Assembly (NCBI GenBank): GCA_027317645.1
Contig: DAHVQS010000067.1
Coordinates: forward strand, 1-8,845
Reading direction: 5' to 3'
From: Paenalcaligenes sp021793095
Lineage (GTDB): Bacteria; Pseudomonadota; Gammaproteobacteria; Burkholderiales; Burkholderiaceae_B
DNA length: 8,845 nucleotides
The translations under genes were made by a program, and so were the position numbers. Positions 1-5,995 of this stretch are shown here, in pieces. Every line of letters begins with the position of its first letter. Positions within the stretch are counted from its first letter, which is position 1. The notes under the pieces were generated by a model. That model was not told the DNA's origin. It saw nothing but the letters and a program-made list of their open reading frames with translations, and searched no databases.

Positions 1-201
1 ACCTTTATCGTTTGCCCCGAGGGCAACATCAAGGCGTACGAAGTCCATGACAATGGTATCGGCCGCGATGCACGTGAGTTGCTGCGCAAAGTACGTGCTG
101 CCAAGTACATCGCTGAGAACCCCGGTGAGGTCTGCCCTGCCAAGTGGGAAGAGGGCGCTGACACGCTCAAGCCTTCCTTGGACCTCGTAGGCAAAATCTA
201 A
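1..201 (+). CDS. ahpC: AhpC peroxiredoxin, C-terminal part (5' end outside window)
   Basis: This is the last 66 codons of alkyl hydroperoxide reductase subunit C, a cytoplasmic typical 2-Cys peroxiredoxin that reduces H2O2 and organic hydroperoxides and is re-reduced by AhpF. The visible part ends in VCPAKW followed by PSLDLVGKI, the hallmark AhpC tail. The resolving cysteine is residue 45 of the fragment, 21 residues before the stop, the same distance as in the E. coli protein. The peroxidatic cysteine lies upstream of the window and cannot be checked. E. coli AhpC has 187 residues, so about two thirds is missing on the left. ahpF follows in the same direction after a terminator. Identification is by recalled family similarity. 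Confidence 0.96.
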   Translation, partial: TFIVCPEGNIKAYEVHDNGIGRDARELLRKVRAAKYIAENPGEVCPAKWEEGADTLKPSLDLVGKI

Positions 202-241
202 TACGGGCATAGCTGTCTAAGGTATTAATTACCCCTTAGCG

Positions 242-273
242 AGCGCCCAACTCTCTGTTGGGCGCTTTTTTTT
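242..273 (+). terminator. Intrinsic terminator after ahpC
   Basis: A perfect 10-bp stem (AGCGCCCAAC, 242-251, with GTTGGGCGCT, 257-266) closes a 5-base loop and runs directly into eight T residues (266-273). It sits 40 bases after the ahpC stop and 62 bases before the ahpF start. It should end most ahpC transcripts, so ahpF would depend on read-through or its own promoter. That fits the common need for more AhpC than AhpF. Confidence 0.9.
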
Positions 274-300
274 CCGCTAGGGACGCCAAATCACGATAAT
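272..300 (+). promoter_or_regulatory. Weak candidate promoter for ahpF
   Basis: GATAAT at 295-300 is a good -10 match, 35 bases before the ahpF ATG. The -35 position 17 bases upstream (TTCCGC, 272-277) matches the consensus at only two bases, so an activator would be needed if this is real. I see no OxyR site that I could defend. It is listed because the strong terminator just upstream makes a separate ahpF promoter plausible. Confidence 0.25.
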
Positions 301-335
301 CAAGCACCCCAATCACAGCCATAAGGGAATACAAA

Positions 336-1889
336 ATGTTAGACGCCGATTTAAAAGCTCAATTGAAAGAGTACCTAACGAGACTGTCCCAGCCTATCGA
401 GCTCATCGCTTCTTTAGATGGTGAGGCGAAATCTACCGAGTTGAGACAGCTACTAGAAGAAATCACCGCGCTGAATGACCAAATCACCTACAGAGAAGAT
501 GCGGATCTCATCGAGCGCAAACCTGCTTTCCGTATCCAGCGCGTGGATAGCGATGTGTATGTCGACTTTGCGGGCCTGCCTTTAGGGCACGAGTTTACTT
601 CACTAGTGTTGGCCCTTTTGCAGGTGGGCGGCTATGAGATCAAAGTAGATCCTCAGGTTGCTGAGCAGATTCGCAATTTACCCGGTGAGTACCTCTTTGA
701 GACCTATTTCTCCCTGAGCTGCCAAAATTGTCCAGATGTGGTGCAAGCCTTAAACGCCATGTCTGTCCTGAACCCCAATATTCGCCATATTTCTATTGAT
801 GGCGCACTGTTTCAAGATGAGGTTGACCAGCGTCAGGTCATGTCAGTCCCCGCCGTCTTTATGAATGGTGAGTCCTTCCACTTTGGACGGGCCAACATCG
901 AAGAGCTCCTGGCCAAGATGGGGGTCGAGGATAGTGAAGAGCAAATCCAAGCCCTGAATGAAAAAGAACCCTACGATGTACTGGTAGTTGGGGGCGGTCC
1001 AGCGGGTGCAGCAGCGGCAATATACGCAGCACGCAAAGGTATTCGCACCGGGGTAGTGGCCGAGCGCTTTGGCGGACAGGTACTGGATACTTTGGCCATC
1101 GAAAACTTTATTTCAGTGAAATACACTGAGGGGCCACAATTTGCAGCTGCTCTAGAAGAGCACGTACGTGATTATGATGTCGACATCATGAATGTACAGC
1201 GTGCTCAAAAATTGATTCCGGGCAAAGAGCATCAAGTCAAACTTGCGAATGGTGCCACCCTCAAGGCGCGCACTGTGGTGCTGGCGACGGGTGCCCGTTG
1301 GCGCGAGCTGGGTGTGCCCGGTGAGCAAGAATACCGCAACCGCGGTGTGGCATATTGCCCGCACTGTGATGGCCCCCTTTACAAGGGCAAGCCCACCGCA
1401 GTGATTGGTGGCGGTAACTCGGGTGTCGAGGCGGCCATTGATTTGGCTGGCCTGGTCAAGCATGTCACGCTGATTGAGTTTGACTCTGAGCTACGTGCTG
1501 ACGAGGTATTGCAACGCAAGCTCGAAAGCTTGCCTAATGTCACAATCATCACCCAGGCTGAAACCACCGAAATTTTAGGGGATGGCAAAAAGGTCACTGG
1601 TTTGCGCTATAAGGACCGCCGTGATGAGTCCATGCATGATATTGAGCTCGAGGGCGTCTTTGTGCAGATTGGCTTATTGCCCAATACAGAATGGCTCGAG
1701 GGCACTGTTGAGCGCAACCCCTTTGGCGAGATCGTCATTGATGATCGCGGGGCCACTTCGGTACCTGGGGTGTTTGCTGCGGGTGATGCGACGACTGTAC
1801 CCTATAAGCAGATTGTGATTGCAGCCGGTCAAGGCTCAGCCGCCGCGCTCTCTGCCTTTGATTACATGATTCGGTCAGGCGAGGACTGA
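336..1889 (+). CDS. ahpF: Alkyl hydroperoxide reductase subunit F (AhpF), NADH:AhpC disulfide reductase
   Basis: AhpF is a cytoplasmic flavoprotein that passes electrons from NADH through FAD and two dithiol centres to AhpC. It has 517 residues, close to the usual 520. Residues 1-200 are the doubled thioredoxin-fold N-terminal domain with its CQNC redox centre (C129, C132). Residues 213-224 carry the FAD-binding DVLVVGGGPAG motif. The catalytic CPHC (C341, C344) lies before the NADH-binding GGGNSG (358-363). The second FAD motif, GVFAAGD, ends at D474. All redox centres are intact. The ATG is preceded by AAGGGA (323-328), a well-placed Shine-Dalgarno. The gene lies downstream of ahpC and converges on the amidotransferase gene, with 23 bases between stops. 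Confidence 0.97.
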   Translation: MLDADLKAQLKEYLTRLSQPIELIASLDGEAKSTELRQLLEEITALNDQITYREDADLIERKPAFRIQRVDSDVYVDFAGLPLGHEFTSLVLALLQVGGYEIKVDPQVAEQIRNLPGEYLFETYFSLSCQNCPDVVQALNAMSVLNPNIRHISIDGALFQDEVDQRQVMSVPAVFMNGESFHFGRANIEELLAKMGVEDSEEQIQALNEKEPYDVLVVGGGPAGAAAAIYAARKGIRTGVVAERFGGQVLDTLAIENFISVKYTEGPQFAAALEEHVRDYDVDIMNVQRAQKLIPGKEHQVKLANGATLKARTVVLATGARWRELGVPGEQEYRNRGVAYCPHCDGPLYKGKPTAVIGGGNSGVEAAIDLAGLVKHVTLIEFDSELRADEVLQRKLESLPNVTIITQAETTEILGDGKKVTGLRYKDRRDESMHDIELEGVFVQIGLLPNTEWLEGTVERNPFGEIVIDDRGATSVPGVFAAGDATTVPYKQIVIAAGQGSAAALSAFDYMIRSGED

Positions 1890-1912
1890 TCTGCACTTTG
1901 AGTCCGCATAGG

Positions 1913-2632
1913 CTATGAGTGGGCAGGGGTGTTTTTTCTATGTTGCATGAAAAAATCCCCTGCCCATTGTGCATAGGGGCGGTTATTGAGGGGCTGTGAC
2001 GCCAAGGCCTGTAGTTGCGCTTCGCGATCATCGATGGGGTCGTTTCTAAATTCGATTAATGCGGCAACAAACTCATTACTAAATTCAGGATGAAACTGTA
2101 TAGAACGTGCAGCAAAGGGGTATTTCAGCGCACCAATTGGACAATGCGACGATCCCCCAATAACCTCAGCCTCAGCGGGTGCCTGCACGACCTGATCCTG
2201 ATGATAAACCAGCACGTCACTGTCGGGTAATTGAGCACAGGTAAATTGATAGTGCTGTATGCCTATCCCCCATCCTTTGTGTGATTTATTGACTGTCCCA
2301 CCAAAGGCGGCAGCCATAATTTGGTGGCCAAAACAAATGCCCAGCTGGGGGTGCCCTTGTCGGGCTATTTCACGGAGTTGCTCTTGCAAGGGAGCGATCC
2401 AAGGCAAATCATCATAAACCCCATGAGGTGATCCCGTCACAATAAAGCCGTCATAGTCATGATTGTCCAGATTTAACGACTCACCCTCGAATACAGAAAC
2501 CACCGTAAATCGTGCGTTGGGTAGCACCGGTTGTAACCACTGCACGATCATATGAGGATAGCGCCCATAACGAGCGGCCATGGTGGGATGAGAGGCGCCG
2601 GTTTCGATGATGCAAAGATTTAAATGCGTCAT
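1913..2632 (-). CDS. Class I glutamine amidotransferase-like protein (GATase1 fold)
   Basis: This 239-residue protein has the class I glutaminase triad. C100 lies in the nucleophile elbow GICFGHQ, and H181 and E183 lie in QFHPEF. The ITGSPHGVYDD-like oxyanion region near residues 65-75 and YHQDQV near 143-148 also fit stand-alone GATase1 proteins of about 230-240 residues, often annotated as GMP-synthase-like. No synthetase domain is attached, so the amine acceptor, or whether it acts as a gamma-glutamyl hydrolase, is unknown. There is no signal peptide, so it is probably cytoplasmic. AGGT (2639-2642) sits 7 bases from the ATG. It is divergent from leuE-ddh, which suggests but does not show a link to amino-acid metabolism. 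Its last codons lie in a large inverted repeat. Confidence 0.9.
   Translation of the reverse strand: MTHLNLCIIETGASHPTMAARYGRYPHMIVQWLQPVLPNARFTVVSVFEGESLNLDNHDYDGFIVTGSPHGVYDDLPWIAPLQEQLREIARQGHPQLGICFGHQIMAAAFGGTVNKSHKGWGIGIQHYQFTCAQLPDSDVLVYHQDQVVQAPAEAEVIGGSSHCPIGALKYPFAARSIQFHPEFSNEFVAALIEFRNDPIDDREAQLQALASQPLNNRPYAQWAGDFFMQHRKNTPAHS
1921..1965. repeat. Large inverted repeat at the ahpF / amidotransferase convergent junction
   Basis: The outer arms GGGCAGGGG (1921-1929) and CCCCTGCCC (1957-1965) pair perfectly over 9 bp. After a small 2x1 internal loop, TTTTTTC (1932-1938) pairs with GAAAAAA (1949-1955) over 7 bp, leaving a 10-base loop. It lies inside the last codons of the amidotransferase gene and 32 bases after the ahpF stop. 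No U-run follows the stem on either strand, so it is not a textbook terminator. It may protect 3' ends of both converging transcripts. Confidence 0.7.
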
Positions 2633-2664
2633 GGTAGGACCTAAAAAAGTCAGTCAGCAATATG

Positions 2665-2693
2665 TTGGGAGGCTGTTTTTTACGTTATATTAT
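2665..2693 (+). promoter_or_regulatory. Candidate sigma-70-like promoter for leuE-ddh
   Basis: TTGGGA (2665-2670, four of six -35 matches) and TATTAT (2688-2693, five of six -10 matches) are 17 bases apart. They lie in the AT-rich centre of the 194-base divergent region between the amidotransferase gene and leuE. Use of this promoter would give leuE an untranslated leader of about 125 bases, holding a weak GGGAT/ATCCC inverted repeat (2732-2750) and a short leader ORF. I found no convincing minus-strand promoter for the amidotransferase gene in the same region. Confidence 0.4.
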
Positions 2694-2795
2694 TTCATTG
2701 CCTGTTATTTAGTATAAACCTTAGTTGGTATGGGATCAGCACAGTATCCCTTGGGTTTTAGGGCATTGTTTGAGCGGACGTAAAGGGTGCATCGT

Positions 2796-2834
2796 ATGAG
2801 CAGCGAAAAACAAAAGCGGGGACCTGGTGTTTGA
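2796..2834 (+). CDS. Possible 12-codon leader ORF overlapping the leuE start
   Basis: ATG at 2796 opens a 12-codon reading frame (MSSEKQKRGPGV) ending in TGA at 2832-2834. The stop lies inside the first codons of leuE, so the two overlap by eight bases in different frames. AAAGGG (2782-2787) sits 8 bases before this ATG, a better spaced ribosome site than leuE has itself (GGGGA at 2818-2822, 4 bases from its GTG). Ribosomes finishing here could restart at leuE, giving translational coupling. The peptide is rich in Lys/Arg and has no leucine, so it is not a classic leucine attenuator. A short ORF with a ribosome site can occur by chance. Confidence 0.35.
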   Translation: MSSEKQKRGPGV

Positions 2835-3468
2835 GCAATGGGGCGTGGTGCACCTAGGCACTTATTTGGTTGGCCTGTTTTTGATTATTATTTTACCGGG
2901 GCCCAATTCTCTTTTTGTGCTGAGCACGAGTGCCGGTCGAGGCATTGCTGCGGGCTATCAGGCCGCTTGCGGGGTATTTCTGGGCGATACGGTTTTGATT
3001 TTACTGACCGCGGCAGGTGCCAGTACTTTGCTGCAGCAATACCCAGTGCTGTTTTTTGCGCTCAAGGCAGCTGGTGCTGCTTATTTGTTTTATGTAGGGG
3101 CGCAGATTCTGTATGGGCTGTACCGACCCCGTCCAACTACCGCAACAGATACAGTGCAGTTATCCTATGGGGGTTATTTTCGCCGAGCTCTGTTGTTAAG
3201 CTTACTGAATCCAAAAGCGATTTTATTTCTGGTCTCCTTTTTTGTGCAGTTTGTCGATCCGAATAAAGGTCACCCTTGGCTGGCGTTTATGGTGCTCGGG
3301 GCATTTCTGCAGTTATTTAGTTTTACTTATTTGTCGACGTTGATATTTGGTGGAGCCAAACTGGCAGCTGGATTCCGTCGCTATCGCCGCCTGAGCAATG
3401 GGGCTAATTTGGCCGTCGCTTTGTTATTTATCGGATTTGCTCTGCGCATGTTATTTGAATCTCAATAA
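2827..3468 (+). CDS. leuE: LeuE-type amino-acid exporter (LysE/RhtB superfamily)
   Basis: This inner-membrane exporter has 213 residues, against 212 for E. coli LeuE, which exports leucine and some other neutral amino acids. From memory, similarity runs end to end: TYLVG near the N-terminus, LPGPNSLFVL (residues 23-32), AACGVFLGD (46-54), LSLLNPKAILF (124-134) and SFFVQF (137-142). About six membrane helices are visible, at roughly 8-30, 42-66, 72-97, 119-142, 152-175 and 190-210. The start is GTG, the only usual start codon after the in-frame stop at 2797-2799. Its MFEQWGVV N-terminus aligns with MFAEYGVL of E. coli LeuE, supporting this start. ddh follows after 6 bases, so they are probably co-transcribed. 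The actual substrate here is inferred. Confidence 0.88.
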   Translation: MFEQWGVVHLGTYLVGLFLIIILPGPNSLFVLSTSAGRGIAAGYQAACGVFLGDTVLILLTAAGASTLLQQYPVLFFALKAAGAAYLFYVGAQILYGLYRPRPTTATDTVQLSYGGYFRRALLLSLLNPKAILFLVSFFVQFVDPNKGHPWLAFMVLGAFLQLFSFTYLSTLIFGGAKLAAGFRRYRRLSNGANLAVALLFIGFALRMLFESQ

Positions 3469-3474
3469 GGTTAA

Positions 3475-4464
3475 ATGATGAGTGCTTCTATTCGTATTGG
3501 TATTTTGGGGTATGGCAATTTAGGGCGCGGGGTGGAAAGCGCCTTGCAGCAGAATCCAGACATGCAGCTGGTGGGCATTTTTACCCGACGCGATCCAGCG
3601 CAGCTCAAACCCTTGTTTGAGACAACTCAAGTCTTTGCGATGGATGAGCTGATGTCTTTTAAGGATAAGATTGATGTGCTTATCCTATGCGGGGGCTCCA
3701 AGGATGATCTACCCGTCCAAGGTCCAGAGTGGGCAGCGCATTTCAATATTGTGGATAGCTTTGATACGCATGCCCGCATTCCTGAGTACTTTAAACAGGT
3801 CGACGAGGTGGCGCGCCCGCATCAGCACGCTGCCGTGATTGCGGTAGGTTGGGACCCTGGTTTGTTTTCACTCAACCGTATGATTGCTGAGGCTGTATTG
3901 CCCGATGGGCAAACAGACACCTTTTGGGGCAAGGGTCTGAGCCAAGGCCACTCTGATGCGGTGCGACGCGTGCCTGGGGTACAGGCCGCGGTGCAATACA
4001 CCATACCTGCCGAGGATGCGATGCAGCGTGTGCGTAACGGTGAGCGCCCGCAGTTAGAATCTCGGGAAAAGCACCGCCGCGAGTGCTATGTTGTCCTTGA
4101 AGAGGGGGCCGATGCCGCAGAGGTCGAGAAGACCATCGTCAATATGCCTCATTATTTTGCCGATTTTGATACAACGGTGCATTTCATCGATCTGGAGACC
4201 TTAGAGCGCGAACATCAGGCCATGCCGCATGGCGGGTTTGTGATCCGCAGCGCTCAGTCAGAGCGCGGCAGCAACCAGACCTATGAATTTTCTCTGCGCC
4301 TGAATTCCAACCCCGAATTTACCTCGAGTGTGCTGGTGGCCTATGCGCGTGCCGCCTATCGTTTGCATGCCAACCAACAATTTGGCGCCTTTACTATATA
4401 TGATGTTGCCCCTGCGTTAATCTCACCTCATTCACCTGAAGATTTACGGGCCCGTCTACTTTAA
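3475..4464 (+). CDS. ddh: meso-Diaminopimelate D-dehydrogenase
   Basis: Ddh reversibly converts L-2-tetrahydrodipicolinate, ammonia and NADPH to meso-DAP, a one-step branch of the lysine/peptidoglycan precursor pathway. The 329 residues compare with 320 in Corynebacterium glutamicum Ddh. The Rossmann motif GYGNLGRGVE (12-21) is followed by FTRRDP (36-41), where the Arg pair fits NADPH preference. Substrate-pocket signatures are GWDPG (125-129), WGKGLSQGHSDAVRRVPG (151-168) and MPHGG (250-254), all nearly identical to the Corynebacterium enzyme as I recall it. Two ATGs are adjacent. AAGG (3467-3470) is 4 bases from the first and 7 from the second at 3478, so the second is the likelier true start (328 residues). 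It follows leuE closely and converges on the MATE gene, with 18 bases between stops. Confidence 0.95.
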   Translation: MMSASIRIGILGYGNLGRGVESALQQNPDMQLVGIFTRRDPAQLKPLFETTQVFAMDELMSFKDKIDVLILCGGSKDDLPVQGPEWAAHFNIVDSFDTHARIPEYFKQVDEVARPHQHAAVIAVGWDPGLFSLNRMIAEAVLPDGQTDTFWGKGLSQGHSDAVRRVPGVQAAVQYTIPAEDAMQRVRNGERPQLESREKHRRECYVVLEEGADAAEVEKTIVNMPHYFADFDTTVHFIDLETLEREHQAMPHGGFVIRSAQSERGSNQTYEFSLRLNSNPEFTSSVLVAYARAAYRLHANQQFGAFTIYDVAPALISPHSPEDLRARLL

Positions 4465-4472
4465 ATCCTCGG

Positions 4473-4498
4473 GGCAGCGCCTTTAGGCCTGCGCTGCC
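4473..4498. repeat. Stem-loop at the ddh / MATE convergent junction
   Basis: GGCAGCGC (4473-4480) and GCGCTGCC (4491-4498) form a perfect 8-bp GC-rich stem with a 10-base loop. It begins 9 bases after the ddh stop and covers the stop and last codons of the MATE gene. No T-run follows on either strand, so termination by this element alone is doubtful. Like the repeat at 1921-1965, it sits at a convergent 3' junction. Confidence 0.6.
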
Positions 4499-5850
4499 GC
4501 GCGGGCCTGTAGGCGAACTGCAAAACGGTGCCAACGTAGGGTCAACAAGACAGCGACTACCGATAGCCCCGCGGTAAAGCCCAACCAAACACCGGTCCCC
4601 TGTAGTTGCACCCCAAAGGCCAAAAATGCCCCAATGGGGACACCTAACACCCAATAGCCAATTAAGGCTAATAGCATTGGGGTGCGTGTATCATAAAGCC
4701 CCCTGAGCATGCCTGCGGCCACTGCTTGGGCGCCGTCAGCAATTTGAAAAATCGCGGCCAGCACTAAAAAGTGTGCAGCCAGATACAGCACTGCCAAATT
4801 TTCCTCAGAGTCGCCACGAATAAAGAGGGCTGCCAACCGTTCTGGAAACAACCACATCATCAGCGCCGCCAGCCCCATAAAGCCAACCCCCAAGGCATAG
4901 GCTACCCAGCCTGCGCGGATCGCGTCATTGAGTCGCGCCCGTCCGTAAGAAAGCCCCACACGAATGGTGGCCACTTGGCTAAAGCCTAACGGGATCATAT
5001 AAGTCACTGATGAAATCTGCATGGCAATGGCATGAGCTGCCAACGCCGTCTCGCCAATGAGTCCCATCATGATGACCCCAGCATAAAAAATCAGAGTTTC
5101 TAGGGTAAAGGTAATGGCAATGGGGACCCCTAATTGCCACAACTCGCGTAGCATGGCCCACTCAAAGCGCCACCAATTACCAAAGGCATGGTAGCGCTTG
5201 AAAGGATGCTTTTGATGGACCAGCAACGCCATCCCCAAAAACATAAATGTGCTGGTCAAGGTTGCCGAAATGCCACCGCCAATGAGGCCCATTGCGGGCA
5301 TTCCCAAAGCACCAAAAATGAGTACTCCGCCTAAAGCTGCATTGAATAATATGCCCAAGCAAGCAATTAAAAATGTCCACAATGGACGCTCTAAGGCCGC
5401 TAAAAAAGAGCGCAATACGATATACAGTAAATACGGCAGTAGCCCCCATTGCAATGTATGCATATAGGGCAGGGCACGCTGCACCGTTTCAGGGCGTTGG
5501 CCCAATGCGATTAAAAGCGTATCGGCATGCCACAGTAGCAACCAAAAGGGCAAAGCGATGAGTAATGCCGAGAGAAAGCCATGTCGTAAAATGCGTCGTA
5601 CCTGCCGTATGTTGCTGCGTCGCTGACCCAGCACATTAGCAAGCATGGGGACCGTTGCCGAGACCAGTCCCAAGCTAAATATCATCGTGACCTGGTAAAG
5701 GCTGGCCGCCAGGGATGCTGCCGCCAGCTCGGCCTTGCCCAGCTGCCCAAAGTAAATGGTATTGGTCGTTAAAATTGCGATCTGTGCCAAATTGGTCAGA
5801 ATCAGCGGATAACCGAGTTTGATGGATGCGCGGGTTTCTTTAAGCCACAT
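4483..5850 (-). CDS. MATE family multidrug/cation antiporter, NorM-like, with Asn replacing the TM1 Asp
   Basis: This 455-residue inner-membrane pump has about twelve hydrophobic helices in two homologous halves (roughly 10-210 and 230-440), the normal size for NorM proteins that expel cationic drugs using Na+ or H+. It aligns with Vibrio cholerae NorM, from memory, along its whole length. Two of the three acidic transport residues are kept: E251 (TLET, matching E255) and D372 (IADGAQAVAAG, matching D371). The third, D36 of V. cholerae NorM in FVDTIMAG, is N30 here (TTNTIYFG, codon AAT at 5761-5763). The upstream sequence has no clear Shine-Dalgarno, so translation may be weak, but the MWLKETRASIKLG start fits the family. 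The substrate is unknown. The gene is divergent from the PCu(A)C gene. Confidence 0.92.
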   Translation of the reverse strand: MWLKETRASIKLGYPLILTNLAQIAILTTNTIYFGQLGKAELAAASLAASLYQVTMIFSLGLVSATVPMLANVLGQRRSNIRQVRRILRHGFLSALLIALPFWLLLWHADTLLIALGQRPETVQRALPYMHTLQWGLLPYLLYIVLRSFLAALERPLWTFLIACLGILFNAALGGVLIFGALGMPAMGLIGGGISATLTSTFMFLGMALLVHQKHPFKRYHAFGNWWRFEWAMLRELWQLGVPIAITFTLETLIFYAGVIMMGLIGETALAAHAIAMQISSVTYMIPLGFSQVATIRVGLSYGRARLNDAIRAGWVAYALGVGFMGLAALMMWLFPERLAALFIRGDSEENLAVLYLAAHFLVLAAIFQIADGAQAVAAGMLRGLYDTRTPMLLALIGYWVLGVPIGAFLAFGVQLQGTGVWLGFTAGLSVVAVLLTLRWHRFAVRLQARAAAQA

Positions 5851-5995
5851 ATTTTTTGGGTATAGCTACGGTCAAATTAAAATAAATGTAAAATATGCTC
5901 ATTTCCAGCGCGTACGCATAAAGCTTGAGCGTATTAAAATAGTGTTTTGTTGATCAGCGGATCATCTGTTGCTGATCTATGAGTTAGGTAGCCGC
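5851..5995. other. Divergent intergenic region between the MATE and PCu(A)C genes
   Basis: The left half (5851-5900) is very AT-rich and should hold the minus-strand promoter, though I cannot assign good paired hexamers. For the plus gene the best -10-like element is TAAAAT (5935-5940), without a matching -35. No known copper-regulator operator is apparent. The right end contains the inverted repeat listed separately. Confidence 0.5.
5952..5977 (+). repeat. Inverted repeat upstream of the PCu(A)C start
   Basis: GATCAGC (5952-5958) and GCTGATC (5971-5977) form a perfect 7-bp stem with a 12-base loop, ending 8 bases before the AGG ribosome site (5986-5988). It could be a 5'-UTR hairpin or an operator with two half-sites. 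The two centres are 19 bases apart, about two helical turns. Confidence 0.45.

Noticed and set aside
1152..1597. Minus-strand open frames within ahpF
   Set aside because: They are antisense shadows of a well-conserved gene, with no ribosome site or recognisable domain.
2796..2850. A frameshift joining the leader ORF to LeuE
   Set aside because: The GTG-started LeuE aligns from its first residue with the E. coli protein, so no N-terminal piece is missing. There is no need to invoke a frameshift or sequencing error.
2838..3266. 142-codon open frame inside leuE
   Set aside because: It overlaps leuE in another frame, its composition looks random with many Cys and Arg, and leuE matches a known family along its whole length.
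4471..4500. Bidirectional intrinsic terminator between ddh and the MATE gene
   Set aside because: The stem is convincing, but neither strand has a T-run after it. It is kept only as an inverted repeat.
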